Shown in pieces: positions 7,518 through 15,204 of a stretch of 34,082 bases of DNA. The stretch is from Bordetella parapertussis (lineage in GTDB: Bacteria; Pseudomonadota; Gammaproteobacteria; Burkholderiales; Burkholderiaceae_C): NCBI GenBank assembly GCA_945873925.1, contig CAMCES010000019.1:1-34082 (forward strand), written 5' to 3'. The position numbers were made by a program, and so were the translations under genes. How positions within the stretch are numbered: position 1 is the first letter of the stretch; each line of letters opens with the position of its first letter. The notes beneath the pieces were generated by a model. That model saw only the letters and a program-made list of their open reading frames with translations, had not been told where the DNA came from and ran no database searches.

Positions 7518-9515
7518 ATGTTCCGCAAAATACTGATTGCCAACCGCGGCGAGATTGCCTGTCGCGTGGCGGCCACCGCACGGCGTATGGGTATCCAAGG
7601 CGTGGCGGTGTATTCCGATGCAGATGCAGATGCAGCGCATGTGCTGGCCTGCGATGAAGCGGTACACATCGGCGGTGCTGCGCCGCAAGACAGCTACTTA
7701 CAGTGGCAGCGCATCATCGATGCCGCCTTGCAAACCGGTGCCCAAGCGGTTCACCCAGGCTACGGTTTTCTGAGCGAAAACGCCGCTTTCGCCGATGCCT
7801 GCGTTGCCGCAGGCTTGGTCTTCATCGGCCCATCCTCAGCCTCTATCCAAGCCATGGGCTTGAAAGCCGCCTCCAAACAGTTGATGGAAAAAGCCGGTGT
7901 GCCGCTCGTCCCGGGTTACCACGGTGCTGACCAAGACCCGGTCTTGTTGGCCAAAGCCGCGCAAGACATCGGCTTTCCGGTGTTGATCAAGGCCAGTGCA
8001 GGCGGCGGTGGCAAAGGCATGCGCATCGTCACCCAGGCCAGTGACTTTGCGGAAGGTTTGGCGGCATGCCAGCGCGAAGCGCGCAGCAGTTTCGGCAATG
8101 ATGCGGTGCTGCTTGAAAAATATGTGCAGCGCCCGCGCCACATAGAGATACAGGTGTTTGCTGACAGCCTTGGCAACACCGTTCATTTGCATGAACGCGA
8201 TTGCTCGGTGCAAAGGCGTCACCAAAAAGTGCTGGAAGAGTCGCCCGCGCCTGGCTTGAGCCCAGCGCTGCGCGAGCGCATGGGTGCGGCAGCCGTGGCT
8301 GCAGCCAAAGCGGTCAACTACCTCGGCGCAGGCACGGTGGAGTTCATCGTCGAGCAAACCGCCCAGGGCATGGATTTTTTCTTCATGGAGATGAACACCC
8401 GCTTGCAGGTCGAGCACCCGGTCACCGAAGCCGTGACGGGTCTGGACCTGGTGGAATGGCAGCTTCGCATTGCAGCGGGTGAGCCCTTGCCGCTGACGCA
8501 AGCCCAGGTGCAGGTGCAAGGCCATGCGATCGAAGCACGGATTTGCGCGGAAACGCCCGACAACCATTTTTTGCCCGCCACCGGACGCTTGCATGTGATG
8601 CGCACACCCGCGGCCAGCCGCTTTCAAGTCGGCGCGCTGCGTTTGGACAGTGGCGTCCGCCAGGGCGACGAGATCAGCCCGCATTACGACTCGATGATCG
8701 CCAAGCTGATCGTGCACGGTGACAACCGCCCCCAAGCCCTGGCGCGACTGGACCAGGCCTTGTCCGAGTTGCATATCGCGGGTGTGGCCCACAACATAGC
8801 TTTCTTGCGGCATGTCTTGCGCAGCCCCTCGTTTGTCCATGCCGATTTAGACACTGCACTGATCGAGCGGGAAAAAGCGGTCTTGTTCCAGCAACAAGCC
8901 TTGCCTTTGGCTTGGGCTGTGGCATCGGCTGTGGCGTCGCAATTGCAAGCCGCGCAGCCACCGGGCACGGGTTGGACAGATCCCATGGCCAAAACCGATG
9001 GCTGGTTGCTGCAAGGGGAAAGCCGTCAACCCATGCAGTTCATGGTGGGCGAGCAACTGGTGCCAGCCGAGTTGATTTGCCGCAACCGCGGCGGTATGGT
9101 GTTGCGTGTGGACGCGCAAAAGGGTGAATTGGCTTGGCAGTTGCAAACCGATGGTGGCTTTCGCCTATGCTGGGCCGGGCAGCGCTGGACTGCACATGTC
9201 GATCAGGTGCAAGGTGTCACCCATGTGTTTGCCGCTGTAGGCAGTTGCAGCCTGAGCCGGCTCAATCCCCTGGCCCATGCGGCCAAAGACACCGCACAGG
9301 GTGGCAATTTGTCAGCGCCCATGCCCGGCAAGTTGTTGTCTTTTGCGGTCAAAGTGGGCGACCAAGTCACCCCAGGGCAAGCTTTGGCGGTGATGGAAGC
9401 CATGAAAATGGAGCACACCGTGGCGGCCCCCGCTGCGGGTACCGTGGCCGAGTTGTTGTTCGCGCCAGGCGACCAGGTCAACGAAGGCCTGCCGCTTTTG
9501 CGCCTGGACATGTAA
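7518..9515 (+). CDS. liuD: Methylcrotonyl-CoA carboxylase alpha (biotin carboxylase/biotin carrier) subunit
   Basis: A 665-residue protein with an N-terminal biotin carboxylase domain: FRKILIANRGEIACRV at the start, the glycine-rich ATP-grasp loop KASAGGGGKGMR at 158-169, and catalytic EMNTRLQVEHPVTE. A middle BT-like linker follows, then a C-terminal biotinyl domain with EAMKMEH, where Lys630 is the biotin attachment site. It carboxylates its own biotin using ATP and bicarbonate and passes the carboxyl group to the beta subunit. It starts 2 bp after the dehydrogenase, consistent with translational coupling. A triple GATGCA repeat near 7617-7634 encodes Asp-Ala repeats in the biotin carboxylase N-terminal part and looks incidental. 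Geranyl-CoA carboxylase alpha (AtuF) is the main alternative. Confidence 0.92.
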   Translation: MFRKILIANRGEIACRVAATARRMGIQGVAVYSDADADAAHVLACDEAVHIGGAAPQDSYLQWQRIIDAALQTGAQAVHPGYGFLSENAAFADACVAAGLVFIGPSSASIQAMGLKAASKQLMEKAGVPLVPGYHGADQDPVLLAKAAQDIGFPVLIKASAGGGGKGMRIVTQASDFAEGLAACQREARSSFGNDAVLLEKYVQRPRHIEIQVFADSLGNTVHLHERDCSVQRRHQKVLEESPAPGLSPALRERMGAAAVAAAKAVNYLGAGTVEFIVEQTAQGMDFFFMEMNTRLQVEHPVTEAVTGLDLVEWQLRIAAGEPLPLTQAQVQVQGHAIEARICAETPDNHFLPATGRLHVMRTPAASRFQVGALRLDSGVRQGDEISPHYDSMIAKLIVHGDNRPQALARLDQALSELHIAGVAHNIAFLRHVLRSPSFVHADLDTALIEREKAVLFQQQALPLAWAVASAVASQLQAAQPPGTGWTDPMAKTDGWLLQGESRQPMQFMVGEQLVPAELICRNRGGMVLRVDAQKGELAWQLQTDGGFRLCWAGQRWTAHVDQVQGVTHVFAAVGSCSLSRLNPLAHAAKDTAQGGNLSAPMPGKLLSFAVKVGDQVTPGQALAVMEAMKMEHTVAAPAAGTVAELLFAPGDQVNEGLPLLRLDM

Positions 9516-9525
9516 GCTCTCAGGC

Positions 9526-9780
9526 ATGAGCCAATCACCTACCCCTTGGCAGACCTTGCGCCAGCGCTGGCAGCAGGTGCAGCACACCCAGCCTGACCAA
9601 GCCTGCGCCTCGCCGTGCATGTCGGTGTGCGTCATGCAAGACAGTGGGGACGAATGCGTGGGTTGCCTGCGCAGTCTGCAAGAGATTGCCCGCTGGGCTG
9701 CCTACACTCCGCAGCAACAGCGCGAGGTCTGGATGCGTGTGGGGCAGCGCATTGACCAGCATTTCCAACAAGGCGCTTGA
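9526..9780 (+). CDS. DUF1289 cysteine-motif small protein
   Basis: An 84-residue protein with the DUF1289 pattern: Cys27, Cys31, Cys35, Cys44 and Cys47 in a C-x3-C-x3-C-x8-C-x2-C arrangement, followed by LRSLQEIARWAAYTP. The cysteine spacing suggests a metal or Fe-S site, but no function is established that I know of. It begins 10 bp after the carboxylase alpha gene, and its stop codon abuts the next start, so it is very likely co-transcribed. The motif makes this a real gene despite its size. Confidence 0.85.
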   Translation: MSQSPTPWQTLRQRWQQVQHTQPDQACASPCMSVCVMQDSGDECVGCLRSLQEIARWAAYTPQQQREVWMRVGQRIDQHFQQGA

Positions 9781-10425
9781 ATGCACCAGCTCACCTTCTA
9801 CCTCGACTTCATCAGCCCCTTTGCCTACCTGGCTTTTCACGCCTTGCCCCAGGCAATGCAGGGCTTGAGCCACCAGGTCAGCTACCAACCGATTTTGTTT
9901 GGGGCGGTGTTGCAGCACCACGGGCAACTGGGCCCGGCTGAAATCGATGGCAAGCGCGAATGGACTTACCGCCATGTGCAGTGGCTGGGCGCACAGCAAG
10001 GCTGCGCCTTGCGCATGCCAGCGAGCCACCCCTACAACCCCTTGGGCATGCTGCGTTTGGCCACGGCTTTGAACCCACAAGGGCGGCCCAACCGTTTCCA
10101 GTGTGAGCAGATGTTTGAGCATGTGTGGGCAGATGGCTTGGAAGCGGCTGACCCGGTTCGATTGGCCGAGTTGCAAACCCGATTGGCACCCCAGCGCGAC
10201 CCTAATTCGGAAGAAGTGAAAAACCAATTGCGCCAAGCCACCGAGGCCGCCATCACAGCTGGGGTGTTTGGCGTGCCGACCATCGCAGTGGATGGCAAGC
10301 TGTTTTGGGGGCAAGACGCCTTGCCGATGCTGCGAGACTATTTGGAAGGCGGCGAATGGTTCCAGGGCAGCGCCTGGGACGACAGCTCAGCTTTGCCAAG
10401 TGCATTGACACGAAAGCGTCCTTAA
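9781..10425 (+). CDS. 2-hydroxychromene-2-carboxylate isomerase family protein (DsbA-like, kappa-GST fold)
   Basis: A 214-residue thioredoxin-fold protein. The N-terminus YLDFISPFAYLA has Ser12 at the position of the catalytic Ser of the HCCA isomerase/kappa GST family. GVFGVPTIAVDGKLFWGQDAL near the C-terminus gives the cis-proline (VPT) and the final strand. The family uses glutathione in aromatic isomerisation or peroxide/disulfide chemistry; the real substrate here is unknown, since no naphthalene-type catabolic genes are nearby. The start codon directly follows the DUF1289 stop. It is the last gene of the array: 137 bp without a gene follow. Confidence 0.88.
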   Translation: MHQLTFYLDFISPFAYLAFHALPQAMQGLSHQVSYQPILFGAVLQHHGQLGPAEIDGKREWTYRHVQWLGAQQGCALRMPASHPYNPLGMLRLATALNPQGRPNRFQCEQMFEHVWADGLEAADPVRLAELQTRLAPQRDPNSEEVKNQLRQATEAAITAGVFGVPTIAVDGKLFWGQDALPMLRDYLEGGEWFQGSAWDDSSALPSALTRKRP

Positions 10426-10438
10426 TTCACATTGTGAA
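10405..10438 (+). promoter_or_regulatory. Candidate promoter with operator-like palindrome upstream of the MFS gene
   Basis: A perfect TTGACA (-35 consensus) lies at 10405-10410 within the end of the isomerase gene. About 16 bp later comes TTCACATTGTGAA (10426-10438), a 13-base inverted repeat with a single central base, covering the place where the -10 element would be. The -10 itself is weak. A repressor site over a promoter for the transporter is plausible but unproven. The remaining gap, 10439-10562, shows no gene and no clear terminator. Confidence 0.4.
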
Positions 10439-10562
10439 ATAACAACTGCGGGTTTGCACTTAAGTTGTCAGCGAGGGTTCAGTTTGCAGTCAGTCGCTGG
10501 CAAGCACGGCCCTTCAAAATCTTGTGAGACCCCCATCAGGCGGGCATCACCAGGAGACCCCC

Positions 10563-12326
10563 ATGGCCATCGTGCATGAAGACCGACCAATGTCGTCGGA
10601 AGAGAAAAAAGTGATTTTCGCGTCCTCACTTGGCACCGTGTTTGAGTGGTATGACTTCTATCTGTACGGTTCACTCGCGGCGATCATCGCCAAGCAATTC
10701 TTCAGCGGCCTCGATGCCGGCTCGGCCTTTATTTTCGCGCTGCTGGCCTTTGCCGCTGGTTTCATCGTGCGTCCGTTTGGCGCCATCTTCTTTGGTCGCT
10801 TGGGTGACATGATTGGTCGCAAATACACTTTCTTGGTGACCATCCTGATCATGGGTTTGTCCACCTTTATCGTGGGCATCTTGCCCACCTACGCCAGCAT
10901 TGGTGTGGCCGCACCGATCATCTTGATCGGCCTGCGCTTGCTGCAAGGCTTGGCCTTGGGAGGCGAATACGGTGGTGCTGCCACCTATGTGGCCGAACAT
11001 GCGCCGCAAGGCAAGCGTGGTGCTTACACCGCCTGGATTCAAACCACTGCCACGCTGGGCTTGTTCTTGTCGCTTTTGGTGATTCTGGGCACCCGCACCG
11101 CCATGGGTGAAGAGGCCTTTGAGGCCTGGGGCTGGCGCATTCCTTTCTTGCTCTCGATTGCATTGCTTGGCGTGTCCGTCTACATCCGCCTGTCAATGAA
11201 CGAGTCTCCCGCTTTCGTGAAAATGAAAGCCGAAGGCAAGACCTCGAAAGCCCCGCTGACCGAGTCCTTTGGTCAGTGGAAAAACCTGAAAATCGTGATC
11301 TTGGCTCTGATCGGCTTGACCGCGGGCCAAGCCGTGGTTTGGTACACCGGGCAGTTCTATGCCCTGTTCTTCTTGACCCAGGCCCTGAAAGTCGATGGCG
11401 CGACCGCCAACTTGTTTGTGGCGGCCTCTCTGATCATTGGCACGCCGTTCTTCATCGTCTTTGGCGCCCTGTCTGACAAGGTGGGCCGCAAGCCCATCAT
11501 CATGTTGGGTTGTTTGCTGGCCGTGCTCACCTACTTCTTTGTGTTTGAGCAACTGACCAAGGCGGCCAACCCCGACTTGCATGCTGCCCAGCAAGCCAAC
11601 AAAGTCGTCGTCGTCGCCGATCCAGCCGAATGTTCATTCCAGTTCAATCCGACGGGCACGGTCAAGTTCACCTCATCCTGTGACATCGCCAAGCAAAAAT
11701 TGGCGGCCAGTTCGGTCAGTTACTCGAATGAAATCGCGCCCGCTGGCACACCCGCGATCATCAAGGTGGGCGACACGGTCATCTCCACCACTGTCACCCT
11801 AGAGGACGTGGCCCTGGCCAAAGATGCCGCCGAGAAAAAGCTCAACGCCTTGAAGGCAGCTGAACCGGTCGACGCCAAGGCTGTGAAAAAAGCCCAAGAT
11901 GCCCTGACAAACCTGTCTGACGAGAAGAAAAGCCGTGACGCGGTCATCTCTTCTAACTTGAGCGAGACCTTGAAGGCAGCCGGCTACCCTGTCAAGGCTG
12001 ACCCAGCCAAAGTCAACAAAACCGCAGTGATTTTGATCCTGACTTACCTGGTGATTTTGGTGACCATGGTTTATGGCCCGATCGCCGCCATGTTGGTCGA
12101 AATGTTCCCGACCCGTATCCGCTACACCTCCATGTCCTTGCCCTACCATATCGGCAACGGCTGGTTTGGTGGTTTGCTGCCCACCACTGCGTTTGCGATC
12201 GTGGCCCAGACTGGCAACATGTACAACGGTTTGTGGTATCCGATCATCATCGCCGGCCTGACTTTCGTGATTGGCAGCTTCTTCATCCGGGAAACCAAGG
12301 ATGTTGATATCTACGCTGACGACTGA
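10563..12326 (+). CDS. MFS transporter of the metabolite:H+ symporter (MHS) type with a large periplasmic insertion
   Basis: A 587-residue inner-membrane transporter. The family opening TVFEWYDFYLYG, motif A in loop 2-3 (GRLGDMIGRK), GLRLLQGLALGGEYGGA in TM4 and the repeat of motif A (DKVGRK) after TM8 place it with the MHS symporters (ProP/KgtP/ShiA-like). Twelve membrane helices can be traced. Between TM9 (IIMLGCLLAVLTYFFVF) and TM10 (AVILILTYLVILVTMVYG) lie about 150 extra residues (about 333-483), hydrophilic and Ala/Lys/Asp-rich with two cysteines, predicted periplasmic. Usual MHS members are about 430-450 residues. Translation starts at ATG 10563, 6 bases after AGGAG (10552-10556). Substrate not predictable; an organic acid or betaine is typical of the family. 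Confidence 0.9.
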   Translation: MAIVHEDRPMSSEEKKVIFASSLGTVFEWYDFYLYGSLAAIIAKQFFSGLDAGSAFIFALLAFAAGFIVRPFGAIFFGRLGDMIGRKYTFLVTILIMGLSTFIVGILPTYASIGVAAPIILIGLRLLQGLALGGEYGGAATYVAEHAPQGKRGAYTAWIQTTATLGLFLSLLVILGTRTAMGEEAFEAWGWRIPFLLSIALLGVSVYIRLSMNESPAFVKMKAEGKTSKAPLTESFGQWKNLKIVILALIGLTAGQAVVWYTGQFYALFFLTQALKVDGATANLFVAASLIIGTPFFIVFGALSDKVGRKPIIMLGCLLAVLTYFFVFEQLTKAANPDLHAAQQANKVVVVADPAECSFQFNPTGTVKFTSSCDIAKQKLAASSVSYSNEIAPAGTPAIIKVGDTVISTTVTLEDVALAKDAAEKKLNALKAAEPVDAKAVKKAQDALTNLSDEKKSRDAVISSNLSETLKAAGYPVKADPAKVNKTAVILILTYLVILVTMVYGPIAAMLVEMFPTRIRYTSMSLPYHIGNGWFGGLLPTTAFAIVAQTGNMYNGLWYPIIIAGLTFVIGSFFIRETKDVDIYADD

Positions 12327-12347
12327 GTCTGCGGCCAGGCGCGATCC

Positions 12348-12375
12348 AACCCTCCCCTCGGGGAGGGTTTTTTTT
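12348..12375 (+). terminator. Rho-independent terminator after the MFS gene
   Basis: The arms AACCCTCCC and GGGAGGGTT pair across a CTCG loop (12348-12369) and are followed by a run of eight T (12368-12375). It lies 21 bp after the transporter stop codon and separates it from the liv operon. A TACAAT at 12379-12384 right after it could be the -10 of the liv promoter, but no matching -35 is seen. Confidence 0.95.
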
Positions 12376-12406
12376 ACCTACAATCGCCCTCCTTGGGAGA
12401 GATGTC

Positions 12407-13336
12407 ATCGATATCCTGCTGCAACAAATCATCAACGGCTTGGTGCTGGGCAGCATGTACGCGCTGCTCGCCTTGGGTTACACCATGGTCTACGGCATCA
12501 TCAACCTGATCAATTTTGCGCACGGCGAGGTGCTGATGGTGGGTGCCTTGGTCAGCTGGACCGTCATCGGCGTGTTGCAAGCCTTTTTCCCCGCATGGCC
12601 TGGTGGGTTGGTGCTCGCCTTCTCGATCGCCATGGCCTGCACAGCCGCTGCCGCGCTCAACTACCTGATTGAAAAAATCGCCTACCGACCCTTGCGCGGC
12701 GCGCCCAGGCTGGCGCCCTTGATCACCGCCATTGGCATGTCGATTTTGTTGCAGACCTTGGCCATGGTGATTTGGAAACCCAACTACAAACCCTTCCCTA
12801 ACTTGTTACCGAGCGAACCCTGGGCCATCGGCGGCGCGGTCATCACCCCCACACAGGTCATGATCCTGGTGGTCACCGCGTTGACCTTGGTGATGCTGAT
12901 GTGGCTGGTCCATGGCACCCGTTTGGGTCGCGCCATGCGCGCCACCGCCGAGAACCCCCGGGTGGCCACCCTGATGGGTGTCAAGCCCGACAACATCATC
13001 TCAGCGACCTTTGTGATCGGCGCCATGTTGGCCGCTTTGGCGGGTGTCATGTGGGCTTCAAATTACGGCACGGTCCACCATGCCATGGGCTTTTTGCCAG
13101 GATTGAAAGCCTTCACGGCAGCCGTGTTGGGCGGCATCGGTAATTTGGCAGGGGCTGTGGTGGGCGGTTTGTTGCTCGGCTTGATCGAGGCCATCGCATC
13201 CGGCTACATCGGCGACCTCACCGGCGGCGTGTTGGGCAGCCACTATGCAGACATCTTTGCTTTTGTGGTGTTGATCATCATGCTGACCTTGCGCCCCTCT
13301 GGTCTGCTGGGTGAGCGCGTGGCGGACCGGGCATGA
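12407..13336 (+). CDS. livH: Branched-chain amino acid ABC transporter permease LivH, apparent ATC start
   Basis: An inner-membrane permease of the LivH family; hydrophobic throughout, with the family segments LGYTMVYGIINLINFAHGE, RAMRATAENPRVATLMGV and LKAFTAAVLGGIGNLAGAVV. The family N-terminus normally reads M-D-I-L-L-Q-Q-I-I-N-G. Here the DILLQQIING codons are intact but the preceding codon is ATC (12407-12409). A GGGAG ribosome-binding site at 12395-12399 is ideally spaced for it. No in-frame ATG, GTG or TTG exists before TTG 12440, which would cut the first membrane helix. Length from ATC is 309 residues, normal for LivH. It overlaps livM by 4 bp. Initiation at ATC is inferred; a base error in the sequence is the alternative. 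Confidence 0.9.
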   Translation: MDILLQQIINGLVLGSMYALLALGYTMVYGIINLINFAHGEVLMVGALVSWTVIGVLQAFFPAWPGGLVLAFSIAMACTAAAALNYLIEKIAYRPLRGAPRLAPLITAIGMSILLQTLAMVIWKPNYKPFPNLLPSEPWAIGGAVITPTQVMILVVTALTLVMLMWLVHGTRLGRAMRATAENPRVATLMGVKPDNIISATFVIGAMLAALAGVMWASNYGTVHHAMGFLPGLKAFTAAVLGGIGNLAGAVVGGLLLGLIEAIASGYIGDLTGGVLGSHYADIFAFVVLIIMLTLRPSGLLGERVADRA

Positions 13337-14436
13337 ACTGGGCAACCACCCCGGACAGGTCTCCCATGCGCTTCCTGCTCTGGGGACTGGCACTGTTGGT
13401 CTTGCCCCTGTTGTTGCAAAGCATGGGCAATGCCTGGGTTCGGATCGCTGACATGGCCTTGCTCTATGTGTTGCTCGCGCTCGGTCTGAACATCGTGGTG
13501 GGTTATGCCGGCTTGCTGGATTTGGGGTTCGTGGCTTTCTTTGCTGTCGGGGCATACATGTTTGGCCTGCTGGCTTCGCCACACCTGACCGATACCTTTC
13601 CTTGGCTTGCCGCCATGTTCCCAGGCGGGTTGCACCTGCCTTTGTGGGCGGTGGTGCCTATCGGTGCCGGGCTGGCAGGCTTGTTTGGGGTGTTGCTGGG
13701 TGCGCCCACCTTGAAACTGCGCGGCGATTACCTGGCCATCGTCACCCTGGGTTTCGGAGAAATCATCCGGGTATTTTTGAACAACTTGGATAACCCGGTC
13801 AACATCACCAATGGGCCCAAAGGTTTGGGGCAAATTGACCCGATGACCGTGCTGGGCCATCCCTTGTCCAAGCGGCTGGACTTGGGCTTCATTGAATTGC
13901 CAAGCGTGACCCTCTATTACTACCTTTTTTTGGCGATCGTGTTGGTCAGTGTGCTGGTGTGTTATCGCTTGCAAACCTCTCGCATTGGCCGCGCCTGGAT
14001 GGCGATACGTGAAGATGAAACCGCCGCCAAAGCCATGGGCGTCAACACCCGCAACCTCAAGCTGCTAGCCTTTGGCTTGGGCGCCATGTTCGGCGGCGTG
14101 GCGGGTGTGTTGTTCGCGTCCTTCCAGGGGTTTGTCTCACCCGAATCCTTCAGCCTGATGGAGTCGGTGATGATCGTCGCCATGGTGGTCTTGGGTGGCT
14201 TGGGGCATTTGCCCGGCGTGGTGTTGGGAGCGGTGCTGTTGTCGGCCTTGCCCGAGGTGTTGCGCTATGTGGCGGGTCCTTTGCAAGCCATGACCGATGG
14301 GCGTTTGGATGCAGCCATCTTGCGCCAGTTGCTGATTGCCTTGGCCATGATCCTGATCATGCTCTGGCGTCCTCGCGGTTTGTGGCCCAGCCCAGAGCGC
14401 GGCAAAGCCTTGCCCACCGAACGGCAGGCTGCATGA
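13333..14436 (+). CDS. livM: Branched-chain amino acid ABC transporter permease LivM
   Basis: A 367-residue second membrane subunit of the Liv transporter, predicted to form the channel with LivH. LivM hallmarks: YVLLALGLNIVVGYAGLLDLG, GDYLAIVTLGFGEIIRV, GRAWMAIREDETAAKAMGVN and GVAGVLFASFQGFVSPESF. The start overlaps the livH stop (ATGA). An internal ATG at 13369 would remove a short polar N-terminus and is also possible. The C-terminus overlaps livG by 4 bp, so all four liv genes appear translationally coupled. Confidence 0.95.
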   Translation: MNWATTPDRSPMRFLLWGLALLVLPLLLQSMGNAWVRIADMALLYVLLALGLNIVVGYAGLLDLGFVAFFAVGAYMFGLLASPHLTDTFPWLAAMFPGGLHLPLWAVVPIGAGLAGLFGVLLGAPTLKLRGDYLAIVTLGFGEIIRVFLNNLDNPVNITNGPKGLGQIDPMTVLGHPLSKRLDLGFIELPSVTLYYYLFLAIVLVSVLVCYRLQTSRIGRAWMAIREDETAAKAMGVNTRNLKLLAFGLGAMFGGVAGVLFASFQGFVSPESFSLMESVMIVAMVVLGGLGHLPGVVLGAVLLSALPEVLRYVAGPLQAMTDGRLDAAILRQLLIALAMILIMLWRPRGLWPSPERGKALPTERQAA

Positions 14437-15203
14437 GCAAACCAGTGTTGCAGGTCACTGGCATCGCCAAACGCTTCGGGGGACTGCAAGCTTTGAGCGA
14501 TGTCGGCATGACGATCCAAGGCGGTCAGGTATATGGCCTGATTGGCCCCAATGGCGCGGGCAAAACCACCTTCTTCAATGTCATCACCGGTTTGTACACA
14601 GCCGACGCCGGTAACTTTGTGCTGGCAGGCAAGCCCTACCAACCGAGTTCGGTGCATGCAGTCGCCAAAGCGGGCATTGCCCGCACCTTCCAAAACATCC
14701 GTTTGTTTGCCGAGATGACTGCCCTGGAAAACGTCATGGTTGGCCGCCATGTGCGCACCGGTTCTGGCGTGTGGGGTGCGGTGTTTCGCACCCAGGCGTT
14801 TCGCCAAGAGGAGCGCGCCATCGCCGAGCATGCACAAGCCTTGCTGGACTATGTTGGCATTGGCGAACTGGCGCCCTGCAAGGCGCGCACCTTGAGTTAT
14901 GGCGACCAGCGTCGCTTAGAGATCGCCCGAGCCTTGGCCACCGATCCCCAGTTGATGGCTTTGGATGAACCGGCGGCGGGCATGAACGCCACGGAAAAAG
15001 TCCAACTGCGCGCGCTGATTGACCGGATTCGCCGCGATGGCCGCACGGTTTTGCTGATCGAACACGATGTCAAGTTGGTCATGGGTTTGTGCGACGCAGT
15101 GACCGTGCTCGACCATGGTCGGCAAATCGCGCAGGGCTCACCCGCCGATGTACAGCGCGACCCTCAGGTCATTCAAGCCTATTTGGGCACAGGGGAGCAC
15201 TGA
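14433..15203 (+). CDS. livG: Branched-chain amino acid ABC transporter ATP-binding protein LivG
   Basis: A 256-residue ABC ATPase. Walker A is GPNGAGKTTFFN, the signature LSYGDQRRLEIARALA, Walker B LMALDEPAAGMN, and the switch histidine is in LLIEHD. The segment GIARTFQNIRLFAEMTALENVMVG is typical of LivG. It powers LivHM in the cytoplasm as a heterodimer with LivF. ATG 14433 overlaps the livM stop; a longer frame from 14382 would lie inside livM. Confidence 0.95.
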   Translation: MSKPVLQVTGIAKRFGGLQALSDVGMTIQGGQVYGLIGPNGAGKTTFFNVITGLYTADAGNFVLAGKPYQPSSVHAVAKAGIARTFQNIRLFAEMTALENVMVGRHVRTGSGVWGAVFRTQAFRQEERAIAEHAQALLDYVGIGELAPCKARTLSYGDQRRLEIARALATDPQLMALDEPAAGMNATEKVQLRALIDRIRRDGRTVLLIEHDVKLVMGLCDAVTVLDHGRQIAQGSPADVQRDPQVIQAYLGTGEH

Positions 15204-15204
15204 G

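Noticed and set aside
7617..7634. Three tandem GATGCA units
   Set aside because: It encodes Asp-Ala repeats inside the carboxylase alpha N-terminal region. It is too short to call a functional repeat.
12440..12442. TTG as the livH start
   Set aside because: It would remove DILLQQIING, which is conserved in LivH, and has no ribosome-binding site at the right distance. ATC 12407 fits both.
12402..12509. Short ATG frame just upstream of and overlapping livH
   Set aside because: It encodes about 35 residues in the wrong frame, and nothing suggests a leader peptide. It is most likely chance.
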